From Acidovorax sp. KKS102 (GTDB lineage Bacteria > Pseudomonadota > Gammaproteobacteria > Burkholderiales > Burkholderiaceae_C), in the NCBI RefSeq assembly GCF_000302535.1, contig NC_018708.1:2232001-2296000 (forward strand): a stretch of 64,000 bases of DNA, given 5' to 3'. Each line of letters starts with the position of its first letter. The first letter of the stretch is position 1. Both the position numbers and the translations under genes were made by a program. Below are positions 1 through 8,581 of this stretch, in pieces. The notes under the pieces are model-generated. The model was not told where the DNA came from and ran no database searches. It was given only the letters and a program-made list of their open reading frames with translations.

Positions 1-2
1 GG

Positions 3-431
3 TTTGGCCTGGGCGATGCCGCCAAGGTGGCCTTCATTGCCATGGCGGCGTTTTTCCCCGTGGTGCTCAACACGCTGGAGGGCCTGCGCAGCGTGCCGCG
101 CGAATACCTGGAGGTGGCCCGCGTGTACGAGGTCAGCGTGTGGCAAACGCTGCGCCGCGTGGTGGCACCTGCGGCCGCGCCCTCGCTGTTCACCGGCATC
201 CAGCTCTCGCTGATCTACAGCTGGCTGGCCACGCTGGGCGCGGAATACCTGCTGGCCTCGGGCAAGGGCATTGGCAACACGCTCATCGACGGACGCGAGC
301 ACTTCTGGATGGACCTGGTGCTGTTTGGCGTGGTGGTGGTGGGCCTGGTGGGCTTTGCGCTGAACGCGCTGCTGGCCGCGCTGGAAAAGCGCCTGCTGGC
401 TTGGCGCGACCGCACTGTCGCCAGTTACTGA
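3..431 (+). CDS. ssuC: ABC transporter permease, C-terminal part (sulfonate/sulfate-ester importer)
   Basis: The reading frame is open from the window edge, so the N-terminus is missing and about 142 residues are visible. They contain the EAA-type loop of BPD permeases (EYLEVARVYEVSVWQTLRRV, then P), which contacts the ATPase, followed by two hydrophobic segments and a short basic tail ending AWRDRTVASY. The sequence resembles SsuC/TauC/NitT permeases. The ATPase gene follows 45 bp downstream and the binding protein after that, so this is the inner-membrane channel of the same importer. Substrate is inferred from context only: the adjacent sulfatase and CysB-type regulator point to organosulfonates or sulfate esters. 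The AtsB permease of sulfate-ester importers is an equally good name. Confidence 0.85.
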   Translation, partial: FGLGDAAKVAFIAMAAFFPVVLNTLEGLRSVPREYLEVARVYEVSVWQTLRRVVAPAAAPSLFTGIQLSLIYSWLATLGAEYLLASGKGIGNTLIDGREHFWMDLVLFGVVVVGLVGFALNALLAALEKRLLAWRDRTVASY

Positions 432-476
432 TGCCGCTAACGCATCGCATACGCATACGAACACAAGGAAATCAAC

Positions 477-1310
477 ATGGCACACGCCGGCACCCTGGCC
501 ATTCGCGGCCTGAACAAGCAGTACGAGGTCAAGGGCGAAGCCCTGCCGGTACTGCAGGATATCAACCTCACCATCGAGCCCGGCGAGTTCGTGAGCATCG
601 TGGGGTCGAGTGGCTGCGGCAAGTCCACGCTGCTGCGCCTAGTCATCGGGCTGGAGGGCGACTACCAGGGCGAGATCCTGCTCAATGGCCAGCGCATTGT
701 GGGCACCAGCCTCAAGCGGGGCATCGTGTTCCAGGAGCACCGCTTATTTCCCTGGCTCACGGTCGAGAAAAACGTGGCGCTAGGCCTGCTCAATTCCAGC
801 CTGACCGAGGGCCAGCAGCGCGCCACCGTGCGCGAGCACATCGAACTGGTGGGGCTGCAGGGCTTTGAGACAGCCTACCCGCACCAGCTCTCGGGCGGCA
901 TGTCGCAGCGCGTGGCCATTGCGCGGGCGCTGGTCAACCGGCCCGACATCCTGCTGCTGGACGAGCCCTTTGGCGCACTCGACGCGATGACCCGCGCCCA
1001 CCTGCAGCAGGAGCTACGCCGCATCTGGCAGCAAGAGGGCATCACCATGATTTTGGTGACCCACGACGTGGAAGAGGCCGTGTACCTGGGCGACCGCGTG
1101 GTGGTGATGGAGCCGCGCCCCGGCCGCATCCGCCGCACTGTGCCCGTGGGGCTGCCCCATCCGCGCGAGCGCACCTCGCACGCGTTCACCGCCATCAAGG
1201 ACAGCGTGCTGCGCGAGTTTGCGGGCCACCCGGCGGCCGACCTGGCCGAGCCGCCGCTCAAGCGCGGCGAGCAGCTGGCGCCTGCCGCGCAGTGGCAGTT
1301 TGCCGTTTGA
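477..1310 (+). CDS. ssuB: ABC transporter ATP-binding protein (sulfonate/sulfate-ester type)
   Basis: This 277-residue ATPase energises the importer. Walker A is GSSGCGKST at 43-51, the signature LSGGMSQR is near 138-145, Walker B ILLLDEP with the D-loop GALD follows near 158, and the switch histidine lies in VTHDVEEA. The single nucleotide-binding domain and length are typical of SsuB/TauB. The first ATG is used and an AAGGA-like site lies upstream in the 45-bp gap after the permease. It is the middle gene of a permease-ATPase-binding protein-sulfatase operon. By analogy with pseudomonad ats and ssu loci it probably serves sulfate esters or sulfonates; the exact substrate cannot be read from the sequence. 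Confidence 0.9.
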   Translation: MAHAGTLAIRGLNKQYEVKGEALPVLQDINLTIEPGEFVSIVGSSGCGKSTLLRLVIGLEGDYQGEILLNGQRIVGTSLKRGIVFQEHRLFPWLTVEKNVALGLLNSSLTEGQQRATVREHIELVGLQGFETAYPHQLSGGMSQRVAIARALVNRPDILLLDEPFGALDAMTRAHLQQELRRIWQQEGITMILVTHDVEEAVYLGDRVVVMEPRPGRIRRTVPVGLPHPRERTSHAFTAIKDSVLREFAGHPAADLAEPPLKRGEQLAPAAQWQFAV

Positions 1311-1346
1311 TTTTTTGTTCTCCCTTTTCTGATTCCCGAGATTCCC

Positions 1347-2441
1347 ATGACACCAAAGAACTCCTCTGTTTTCTCCGCACGCCGCTCGCTGCTGGTGGCT
1401 GGCGCTACCGCCTTGGCCGCCCCTCTGGTGCTGCGCGCCCAGTCGCCTGCCAAGGTCATCCGCATCGGCTCGCCCGACCTGGGCACCGCCGGCAAGCCTT
1501 CGCCCGGCGGCAGCGTGTTTGCGGTGCTGCAGGCCAACAAGTGGCTGGAAGATGAATTTGCCAAGGACGGCATCAAGATCGAGTGGAACTTCTTTCGCGG
1601 CGCAGGTCCGGCGGTGCACGAGGCGCTGTCGGCCAAGCAGCTCGACATCGTCTCGCTGGGCGACCTGGCCGCTGTGATTGGCCGCGCGCGCGGCCTGCCC
1701 ACCCGCTTCATCGCGGCCACGGGCCGGGGCAGTAACAGCTACCTGGCCACCGCGCCGGGCGTGCACATCAAGACGGTGGCCGACCTCAAGGGCAAGAAGG
1801 TCACGGTGCTCAAGGGCACCGCCTACCAGCGCACGTTCGACAACCTGCTGGCCACAGCGGGCCTGACCGAAAAGGACGTGAAGCTCATCAACATGGACTG
1901 GCCCACGTCCAAGGCTGCCGTAGTGGCCGGGCAGATCGATGCCACGTTTGGCGGCTCGGATCTGTTCCTGCTCAAGGCGCAGGGCGCGCAGATCGCGCTG
2001 AGCACCAAGGGCCGGGGGCCGGACTACACCATCAACTCGGGCATCCTGGCCACCGAGGATTTCGCCGCGCAAAACCCGCAGCTCACCCAGCGCCTGGTGA
2101 CCCAACTGGTGCGGGCCGCCCACTGGTCTTCGCAAGAGGGCAACCGCGAGGCGCTCATCAAGCTGTACGCCGACAACAGCGGCAACCCGGAGTTGTCGTT
2201 CCGCGAAGAACTGGCGGGCGACAACCTCAATGCGCGCTACTCGCCGCTGCTCGATGAAGGCTTCATCGCGGGCTACCAGGGCGTGCTGGATGACGGCGTC
2301 AAGCTGGGGCTGATCCGCCAGACCTTTGATGTGAAGGCCTGGTTCCAGCCTGCGTTTGTGCAGCAAGCCGTCAAGGACCTCAAGCTCGAAAAGCAGTGGC
2401 GCGAGACCGACGCCGCAGGCAAGGCCAAGGGGGCGGCATGA
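1347..2441 (+). CDS. ssuA: ABC transporter substrate-binding protein, sulfonate/sulfate-ester family
   Basis: This 364-residue periplasmic protein starts with a Tat-like signal (SARRSLLVAG, a hydrophobic stretch, then a cleavage-like LRAQ near residue 30). The mature part has the NMT1/SsuA-type layout: KVIRIGSPDLG at the start, a middle segment with GAGPAVHEALSAKQLDIVSLGD, and the hinge segment VADLKGKKVTVLKGTAYQ typical of taurine, sulfonate and nitrate binding proteins. It captures the ligand for the membrane components encoded just upstream. Its stop overlaps the ATG of the sulfatase gene (ATGA), so the two are translationally coupled, which argues that the imported compound is the sulfatase substrate or a related ester. 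AtsR is the alternative name. Confidence 0.87.
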   Translation: MTPKNSSVFSARRSLLVAGATALAAPLVLRAQSPAKVIRIGSPDLGTAGKPSPGGSVFAVLQANKWLEDEFAKDGIKIEWNFFRGAGPAVHEALSAKQLDIVSLGDLAAVIGRARGLPTRFIAATGRGSNSYLATAPGVHIKTVADLKGKKVTVLKGTAYQRTFDNLLATAGLTEKDVKLINMDWPTSKAAVVAGQIDATFGGSDLFLLKAQGAQIALSTKGRGPDYTINSGILATEDFAAQNPQLTQRLVTQLVRAAHWSSQEGNREALIKLYADNSGNPELSFREELAGDNLNARYSPLLDEGFIAGYQGVLDDGVKLGLIRQTFDVKAWFQPAFVQQAVKDLKLEKQWRETDAAGKAKGAA

Positions 2442-3796
2442 GCATCATCACCAATGTGGCCGCCTCCGCTTCCACCCAGGCGCCCAACATCGTCTTTATC
2501 CTGGCCGACGACCTGGGCTGGGCCGACCTGAGCGTGTACGGCCAGGCCGACTTCACCACGCCGCACCTCGATGCGCTGGCGGGCGAGGGCGTGCGCTTCA
2601 CGCAGGCCTATGCCAACTCGGCCGTGTGCTCGGCCACGCGCTTTGCACTGATCACCGGGCGCTACCAGTACCGCCTGCGTGGCGGGCTGGAGGAACCCCT
2701 GGTGCGCAAGGCCCATGTGCACGGCCTGCCGCCGGAGCATCCCACGCTGCCATCGCTGCTGCGCGACGCGGGCTATGACACGGCGCTGATCGGCAAGTGG
2801 CACCTGGGCAGCCTGCCCACATTCGGCCCGCTCAAGAGTGGCTACGACCGCTTCTTTGGCAACTACGGTGGCGCCATCGACTACTTCACGCACAAGCCCG
2901 GCGTGGGTGATGCCGTGGCGCGCGATTTGTACGAAGGCGAGGTGCCGGTGGAGCGCGTGGGCTATTACACGCAGCTGCTGGCCGACGAGGCCACGCGCTG
3001 GATCGGCGAGCGCAGCGCGGCCAAGCCGTTCTTTTTGTCGCTGCACTTCACCGCGCCGCACTGGCCCTGGGTGGGGCCGGAGGACGAAGAAATATCGCTG
3101 GGCCTGAAGGACCTGTTTCACTACGACGGCGGAAACCTGGCCACCTATGCGCGCATGGTGCGCTCGCTCGACAAGGCCGTGGGTCAAGTACTGGAGGCCC
3201 TCAAGGCACAAGGCCTGGCCGACAACACCATCGTGGTGTTCACCAGCGACAACGGCGGCGAGCGCTTTTCCAAGACCTGGCCCTTCACCGGCCAGAAGAC
3301 CGAGCTGCTGGAAGGCGGCATCCGCGTGCCCACACTGCTGCGCTGGCCTGCGCGCATCGCACCGCAGGTGAGCGACCAGGTCACCGCCACCATGGACTGG
3401 CTGCCCACCCTGCTGGCCGCTGCGGGCGTGGCGCCCCATGCCGACTACCCGCCCGACGGCGAGAACATCCTGCCCGTGCTGCTGTTCGACGCGCCCGCGC
3501 ACCCGCGCACGCTGTTCTGGCGCTACAAGTCGCAGCGCCAGAGGGCGGTGCGCGAGGGCCGCTTCAAGTACCTGCGCATCAACGACAACGAGTTTTTGTT
3601 CGACGTGGAAGCCGACACGCTGGAGCGCGCGAACCTGCGCGACAAACACCCCGAAGTTTTCGAACGATTGCGCACGGCGTGGGAGCAGTGGAACGCGCAG
3701 TTCCTGCCCATCACCGACGAGGTCATCACCCACGGCCTGTCGCCCGACATCCAGGCCGACCGCTATGTGCCCGACCTGAGCCAGCGTGGCATGTGA
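2438..3796 (+). CDS. Sulfatase (alkaline-phosphatase superfamily), cytosolic
   Basis: This 452-residue type I sulfatase has the metal-binding start NIVFILADDLGW (Asp24-Asp25) and the formylglycine motif CSATR at 64-68, where Cys64 would be oxidised to the catalytic aldehyde. The second sulfatase signature GYDTALIGKWHLG lies near residue 110, and a metal-binding TSDNGGE segment comes later. The usual proline of CxPxR is alanine here, a variant known to be tolerated. No signal peptide is visible, so the enzyme is probably cytosolic and acts on esters delivered by the upstream importer. I chose the ATG inside the ATGA overlap with the binding-protein gene rather than an in-frame ATG 42 bp upstream, because the residues before it (MARDRRRRQGQ) look like readthrough of the overlapping gene. 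Confidence 0.9.
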   Translation: MSIITNVAASASTQAPNIVFILADDLGWADLSVYGQADFTTPHLDALAGEGVRFTQAYANSAVCSATRFALITGRYQYRLRGGLEEPLVRKAHVHGLPPEHPTLPSLLRDAGYDTALIGKWHLGSLPTFGPLKSGYDRFFGNYGGAIDYFTHKPGVGDAVARDLYEGEVPVERVGYYTQLLADEATRWIGERSAAKPFFLSLHFTAPHWPWVGPEDEEISLGLKDLFHYDGGNLATYARMVRSLDKAVGQVLEALKAQGLADNTIVVFTSDNGGERFSKTWPFTGQKTELLEGGIRVPTLLRWPARIAPQVSDQVTATMDWLPTLLAAAGVAPHADYPPDGENILPVLLFDAPAHPRTLFWRYKSQRQRAVREGRFKYLRINDNEFLFDVEADTLERANLRDKHPEVFERLRTAWEQWNAQFLPITDEVITHGLSPDIQADRYVPDLSQRGM

Positions 3797-3990
3797 GGCC
3801 TCTGTTTGGCAGAAAACCAAAGAAAATTGACTGATGCGCTAGTGGAATATGCGCTTGATGCTATCAAAAACATAGTATCTGCAAGCCCTCTGCCCGATGG
3901 GCCCTATGGCTTCGTGCCAAAGGGATCGTCACCAGTACGGGCCTTGGCAGGAGGCCGTCACAGGGACATTGTGGGACCAGCTTTTCATTC
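3797..3990. promoter_or_regulatory. Intergenic spacer before the CysB-like gene, with one dispersed repeat
   Basis: This 194-bp spacer contains one copy of a dispersed repeat at about 3832-3880 (GCGCTAGTGGAATATGCG, then GCTATCAAAA). The remainder upstream of the regulator may hold its promoter, but no convincing -35/-10 pair was recognised. Confidence 0.4.
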
Positions 3991-4944
3991 ATGAACTTTC
4001 AGCAATTGCGCTCCGTGCGCGAAACCGTGCGGCGGGGCTTCAACCTGACCGAAGTGGCCCACATCCTGCACACCTCTCAACCCGGAGTGAGTCGCCAGAT
4101 CCGCGAACTGGAGGAAGAGCTGGGCGTGGAGATTTTTGTGCGAGCGGGCAAGCGCCTCACGGGCCTGACACCGCCTGGCGAGGTACTGCTGCCCACGGTG
4201 GAGCGCCTGCTGCTGGAGGCCGACAACCTCAGGCGCGCCGGCCAGGACTTCAGCGACAGCGCGCAGGGGCGTCTGTCGGTCGCGGCCACACACTCGCAGG
4301 CGCGGTATGCGCTGCCCCAGGTGGTGCGCGACTTTCGGGCCTTGTTCCCGCAGGTGTCGCTGCACCTGCACCAGGGCTCGCCCCGCCAGGTGGCGGAGAT
4401 GCTGCTGTCTGGCGAAGCCGACATCGGCGTGGCCACCGAGGCCCTGGCTGGCTATGACGCCCTGGTCACCCTGCCGTGCTACCGCTGGACGCACAGCATC
4501 GTGGTGCCTCCGGGCCATCGCCTGCTGGACCTGCCTAGCCCGGTGACGCTGGAGCAACTGGCACAGTACCCCATCATCACTTACGAGCTGGGCTACACCG
4601 GCCGCGCGCACATCGACGAGGCCTTTGCGCGCGAAGGCATTGCGCCCGACATCGTGCTCACCGCCATGGACGCCGACGTGATCAAGACCTATGTGGAGCT
4701 GGACATGGGCGTGGGCATCGTCGCGTCCATCGCGGTCGATGAAGAGCGCGACCGCCACCTGCGGCTCATCGACGCGGGCCATCTGTTCGAGGTCAATCTC
4801 ACCCGCCTGGGCCTGCGGCGTGGCGCCTGGCTGCGCGGGTATGCCTACCAGTTCATTGAAAGCTTTGTACCCACGCTCACCCGCGATGTGGTGCAAAAGG
4901 CCGTGGCGCAGGGCGCTGAGCCCGGGAGCCTTCTGGGGGAGTGA
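3991..4944 (+). CDS. LysR-family regulator of the CysB/Cbl type
   Basis: This 317-residue protein has the CysB-specific N-terminus: MNFQQLRSVRETVRRGFNLT, then TSQPGVSRQIRELEEELG, then RAGKRLTGLTPPGE. Ordinary LysR proteins differ here, whereas CysB and Cbl share NLTEVA/TSQPG and R.GK.LTGLT. The C-terminal part is a periplasmic-binding-like effector domain, which in CysB/Cbl binds N-acetylserine or APS. It follows the sulfonate/sulfatase operon on the same strand and most likely activates it under sulfate limitation, the role of Cbl, SsuR or AtsS-type regulators. Separation from the sulfatase by 194 bp containing a repeat suggests its own promoter. Family assignment is strong; the target is inferred. 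Confidence 0.88.
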   Translation: MNFQQLRSVRETVRRGFNLTEVAHILHTSQPGVSRQIRELEEELGVEIFVRAGKRLTGLTPPGEVLLPTVERLLLEADNLRRAGQDFSDSAQGRLSVAATHSQARYALPQVVRDFRALFPQVSLHLHQGSPRQVAEMLLSGEADIGVATEALAGYDALVTLPCYRWTHSIVVPPGHRLLDLPSPVTLEQLAQYPIITYELGYTGRAHIDEAFAREGIAPDIVLTAMDADVIKTYVELDMGVGIVASIAVDEERDRHLRLIDAGHLFEVNLTRLGLRRGAWLRGYAYQFIESFVPTLTRDVVQKAVAQGAEPGSLLGE

Positions 4945-5042
4945 TGGCTGGGTGATGGGTGCCGCACCTGCTGGTGAGCGGCAGGGCGGCCCGCTTCCGC
5001 GTATTGCACAGGCCTTCCGCTCCATGGAGCGGCAGTGACATT

Positions 5043-5414
5043 TCAGGTGGGTTGCTCCGTGCCGCCAGAGTGTTCAGCACCCGCCATGCGGTCGCGGCGG
5101 CGCTGCCGTCGAGGCGTGGCCTGGCGGCGCCAGGCACGCAGCAGATGGCGTGCCGCACTGGCCAGGGCTTCGTCCAGCGCGCAGCGCCAGTTCCTGGCCA
5201 CAGACGACACCACCACCGGGCCTGCGCCGTCGGTGTGCAGGGCAATCTGGCAGCGTTTGTCTGCACCGCCCCGGGGGCCATTGATGTCATCCAGTTTGAT
5301 GTCTGCACGGGGCACCAGGGCATTCAGCCGCCGGAAGGCAAATCGCACGCGGCGCTCCACCGTCTCACGCAGTTGCGCCGCTTCGGGGTGATGGGTTCTG
5401 ACAAGAATCTGCAT
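5043..5414 (-). CDS. Small HPF/RaiA-like ribosome-associated protein
   Basis: This 123-residue protein starts MQILVRTHHPEAAQLRETVE and contains KLDDINGPRGGADKRCQIAL. These features resemble the short branch of the ribosome hibernation factor / sigma-54 modulation family (HPF, RaiA), which binds the 30S decoding site under stress. A very basic C-terminus (RRQATPRRQRRRDR) fits RNA contact. I chose the ATG preceded by AGGAG at good spacing; an upstream in-frame start would add 32 residues with no family resemblance. It stands alone, convergent with the CysB-like gene and divergent from a small ORF. The ribosomal role is inferred from family similarity. Confidence 0.75.
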   Translation of the reverse strand: MQILVRTHHPEAAQLRETVERRVRFAFRRLNALVPRADIKLDDINGPRGGADKRCQIALHTDGAGPVVVSSVARNWRCALDEALASAARHLLRAWRRQATPRRQRRRDRMAGAEHSGGTEQPT

Positions 5415-5649
5415 GGGCAATCTCCTGGGTTGAAGGTGACACCGTAGCCCGCAGGGGCGCAGCCAGCCAGCAGGCTTTTTCTGCGTGATGCGCTTGAAAA
5501 TCCTGTGCATTCGGTGCGCCCGACCCCTGGCGCGAAGCTTCGTATTTTTGGATGCCAGGCCCAGAGAAAACCTGCTTTTTGATGGCGATGCCGGGCCGCA
5601 GATTCAGGGCTCCTGTTCACTTGCTACCGACCGCTACAAGGAGCTATCC

Positions 5650-5826
5650 ATGAATCTCTGGTCTGCCATCCCTTCGCTCATTGCTTCTCTGCGTCAACGT
5701 CTCGCGCGCTGGCTTTTCCGTGATGCCGTTGGGCCGGCGCCCGCGCTGCGGCGCGTTCCGGTGCCGCTACGGGTCCAGACGCAGTACCGGGACGGCTGGC
5801 AGCCGCGTTCACGCTATCGCCGCTAG
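5650..5826 (+). CDS. Small basic hypothetical protein (58 aa)
   Basis: This short ORF has a well-placed AAGGAG seven bases before its ATG. The product begins with an amphipathic segment (MNLWSAIPSLIASLRQRLARWLF) and ends in an arginine-rich tail (DGWQPRSRYRR). No family was recognised. The strong ribosome-binding site is the main reason to keep it. It could be a small membrane-associated peptide, or a chance ORF. Confidence 0.45.
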   Translation: MNLWSAIPSLIASLRQRLARWLFRDAVGPAPALRRVPVPLRVQTQYRDGWQPRSRYRR

Positions 5827-5905
5827 GCGGACGGGCAGGGCGGCCTCGGCTGCTCCTGCAGCTTGCTCCCACGCGATACAAGCAGGGCTGCTTTGGTACT
5901 GCCGC

Positions 5906-6787
5906 CTACCGCGCAGACGCCTCCACCATCTGCCGCACCAGGGGGTGATGCTGACCTCTGCGCGACCAGATGGCGTGCACCTCCTCAAAAAGCGCAGGGC
6001 AATCGCCCAGCAGGCGCAGGCCTCGCACCAGCCCCACGTCTTGCGCCCCCAAGCGGCTGACCGGAAACACCCCCAGCCCCCGCGCTGCAAAGACGGCCAG
6101 CAAGGCGCTGTCCTCAAACTCGCCCACCACGCGCGGCTGCAGACCCAGGTCTTGAAACCACGCATCCAGCGTGGCCCGCAACGGCGCGTGGTGTGTGGGC
6201 AGCAGCACTGGCAAATCTTGGAGGGACTGGGGAAAGCGATCGCGCGCTGCCTTCTTGACCAGCGATGCTGGTCCGTACCACTGCAGCGGCGAGCGCGCGA
6301 TGCGTTCGCTGGTCAGGCGTTGCTGCGGGATGCGCGGCGCTGCCTGCCCGGCCAGCACCACGTCCAACTGGTGCAGGGCCAGCTCGGACAGCAGTTCGTC
6401 CGACTCTCCTTCGTGGCACACCAGCCGCAGATGGGGCGTTGCCAGCACCGGCTCCAGCAGCGCATGGGCTGCCAGTTTGGAGATGCCGTCTGACAGCCCC
6501 ACCGACAACCGCGCCACGCGGGCCGTGGCGGCCTCGCGCACTTCTTCTTCAATGTACTGGCCCAGTTGAAAAATCTCTTCGGCCCGGATGAACGCGGCCT
6601 GCCCGGCTTCGGTCAGCGCCACACCGCGCCCCGAGGGCTTGAGAAGCTGGTGGCCCAGCGACTTCTCCAGGTCCCGCACCTGTGCGCTGATGGTCTGCAC
6701 GGCCATCTCCAGCCGGTCTGCAGCCCGGGCAAAGCCGCCTTCCTTGGCAACCATCCAGAAGTAGTACAGGTGGCGGTAGTTCAGCAT
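5906..6787 (-). CDS. nhaR: LysR-family regulator, NhaR-like
   Basis: This 293-residue protein starts MLNYRHLYYFWMVAKEGGFA, the NYxHLYYFW motif that marks the NhaR branch of LysR regulators, followed by the winged HTH (AADRLEMAVQTISAQVRDLE). NhaR proteins activate Na+/H+ antiporter genes, and some relatives control biofilm genes. No nhaA lies nearby. The gene is divergent from a small membrane-protein gene with 116 bp between, which makes that gene a possible target. The branch assignment rests on the N-terminal motif; the sodium role is inference. Confidence 0.8.
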   Translation of the reverse strand: MLNYRHLYYFWMVAKEGGFARAADRLEMAVQTISAQVRDLEKSLGHQLLKPSGRGVALTEAGQAAFIRAEEIFQLGQYIEEEVREAATARVARLSVGLSDGISKLAAHALLEPVLATPHLRLVCHEGESDELLSELALHQLDVVLAGQAAPRIPQQRLTSERIARSPLQWYGPASLVKKAARDRFPQSLQDLPVLLPTHHAPLRATLDAWFQDLGLQPRVVGEFEDSALLAVFAARGLGVFPVSRLGAQDVGLVRGLRLLGDCPALFEEVHAIWSRRGQHHPLVRQMVEASAR

Positions 6788-6903
6788 GCACGGCCTCAGG
6801 TTCGAGAAAACCGAATGCTAGGTGCGGCCCGGGCTGGTGTCTATGTCATGCCGGTTTGCCCATACTGACCGCTTGCCCATTGCGCAACTCAAGGAGGTTT
6901 TGC

Positions 6904-7314
6904 ATGTTCTACGCAATCAACTGGTTTCTCTCATTGGCCTTGCTGGCCCTGTGGTCGCTGGCGTGCTGGGCCCTGCATGCAGTCATCGTGTGGGTAGTGT
7001 CCAGCGCGGGCGCCCTGGCAGGGGGCAGCGCGGTGGCGGACGTGATCTTGATGCCCGCCTGGCTCAAGGCCTGGATGCCCCCGGAACTGATGGGCCAGTG
7101 GGAGGCCCTGGTCTCCTCCGCAGGTCCCATCGTGCAGGCCGTGCTGGAGGCGGTGCCTGCTCTCGCAGGCGCGGTAACCTTCCTGGCCTGGGCGCTGTGG
7201 GGGCTGGGTGCCGTGGTGCTGGTGGCACTGGCGGCCGGCATTCACATCCTCATCGCACTGGCCCAACGTCGTGGCGGTGGCCCCGGCACCCCGCAGCCCG
7301 TGTTGGCCCGCTGA
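6904..7314 (+). CDS. Small inner-membrane protein, function unknown
   Basis: This 136-residue protein has an N-terminal hydrophobic segment (about residues 4-34), a central amphipathic stretch containing PAWLKAWMPPELMGQWEAL, and a second long hydrophobic region (about 85-120) before a polar tail. No domain was recognised. The start is fixed by an excellent AAGGAGG site six bases upstream. It is divergent from the NhaR-like regulator and may be under its control. The two ends of the protein probably span the membrane, with the tryptophan-rich middle outside it. Confidence 0.65.
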   Translation: MFYAINWFLSLALLALWSLACWALHAVIVWVVSSAGALAGGSAVADVILMPAWLKAWMPPELMGQWEALVSSAGPIVQAVLEAVPALAGAVTFLAWALWGLGAVVLVALAAGIHILIALAQRRGGGPGTPQPVLAR

Positions 7315-7344
7315 GTGGGGGCACCCGGGCACTCGGGGAGAGCG

Positions 7345-8523
7345 TCAGGGCAGCGACTTCACGCCTTCAAACGCCGCGTTTAGCGCGGCCTCTGCGGTCA
7401 GCAGGCGCTGCCGGGCTTCGGCTGACCAGGCGCGGTCCTTGGCCAGCGTGTCCTTGGCGGCGGCCACCATGCGCGCGACCTCCTGGGGCTGGGGGCCGCC
7501 TGTGCCGGTGCGCGTCAGCACCATCTCGGCGGGGGACAGGGCGCGGCGGAATTCCTTTTCCGTCAGCGGCAGGCGCTGGTCCTTGATGTCGTACTTTTTG
7601 CCCGCTTCGCGGTAGATGCGGACGGCCTCGGCGTACGGAAAGTCCTTGGGCCGAATGTTGCGTTCCTTGGCGTACACGACCACGTCCGACGCAAAGTGAT
7701 GGCCCACCCGGAACGGAATGGCATGGGTGCGCTGCAGGGTTTCGGCCAACTCCATCGACGTGGTCCATTCGGATTCCAGTTCGTCCAGTGCACGGGCCGG
7801 GTCGATGCGCAGCGAGTCCAGCACATCTGCCAGTTGCTGCAGCATTTCCACGCCATGGACAAAGGTTTTGGCGCTGCCGGGGCTCCAGGTGTTCTTGTAG
7901 TCGATCATGCCGGGCGTGACGTTATGGGCCCGCCACAGCGATGCCTGGGCCGACGCCACCACATCGCTGGCTTTGGCGCGGGTGTTCTGGATGATGCCGG
8001 GGTTGGCCTTTTGCGGCATGGCGCTGCTGGTGTAGGTCTTGCCGCTGGCCAGCAGCAGCCACGGCCGCGTCTGGTGGTACTGGGTGTGTACATCCTGCAT
8101 CAACGCGCCCACGCGGATGGCAGTGGAACTGGCGATGGAAGTGGCCTCGATAGGGATGTCATACGTGCTGATCTGCCCCGCATCCAGCGAGTTGACGATG
8201 AGCCCGTCAAACCCCAGCAGCTGTGCGAGGCGCTCGCGGTTGATGCTCCAGCTGGAGTTGGCCAGCACGGCCGTGCCCATGGGGCTGAGGTTGATGCGCG
8301 CGTAGGCCTCGCGGATGCGTGCAGAGTCGCGCGCAAACGAATCGGCAAACGCCATCAGGTAGTGCCCATAGCTGATGGGCATGGCCTGCACGCCGTTGGT
8401 GTAGGCAGGCACATAGGTGGCGGTGTGTGCCTGCGCTATGGTGATGAGCCGTGCGCGCACCTGGTCCAGCGCATCGGCAAAGTCCAGCATCTCCAGGCGC
8501 AACTGAGCGGCGTTTCGTTCCAC
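7345..8523 (-). CDS. Fumarase/argininosuccinate-lyase superfamily protein lacking the usual N-terminus
   Basis: This 392-residue lyase carries the superfamily signature SSAMPQKANPG, whose serine is the catalytic base in argininosuccinate lyases, plus the segment NSLDAGQISTYD seen in that branch. The N-terminal 90 or so residues of normal family members, including the HTGRSRND substrate-binding block, are absent. The frame opens only 10 codons upstream of the GTG taken as start, and the divergent LysR gene begins 58 bp away, so nothing is hidden upstream. The second conserved block reads YTNGVQAMP, with Asn where argininosuccinate lyases have the His of YTH. It is therefore either a divergent lyase subfamily or a decayed paralogue, and probably not an arginine-synthesis enzyme. 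Confidence 0.65.
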   Translation of the reverse strand: MERNAAQLRLEMLDFADALDQVRARLITIAQAHTATYVPAYTNGVQAMPISYGHYLMAFADSFARDSARIREAYARINLSPMGTAVLANSSWSINRERLAQLLGFDGLIVNSLDAGQISTYDIPIEATSIASSTAIRVGALMQDVHTQYHQTRPWLLLASGKTYTSSAMPQKANPGIIQNTRAKASDVVASAQASLWRAHNVTPGMIDYKNTWSPGSAKTFVHGVEMLQQLADVLDSLRIDPARALDELESEWTTSMELAETLQRTHAIPFRVGHHFASDVVVYAKERNIRPKDFPYAEAVRIYREAGKKYDIKDQRLPLTEKEFRRALSPAEMVLTRTGTGGPQPQEVARMVAAAKDTLAKDRAWSAEARQRLLTAEAALNAAFEGVKSLP

Positions 8524-8581
8524 AGCAGGCTCCGCAAGGCCAATGCTTCTTTTTCAAGTGAATTCATTTTTTGAATAAACC

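Noticed and set aside
1014-3820. Long minus-strand frames of 450 and 515 codons
   Set aside because: They lie opposite the binding-protein and sulfatase genes, are rich in His, Arg and Gln as expected for antisense translation, and match no family.
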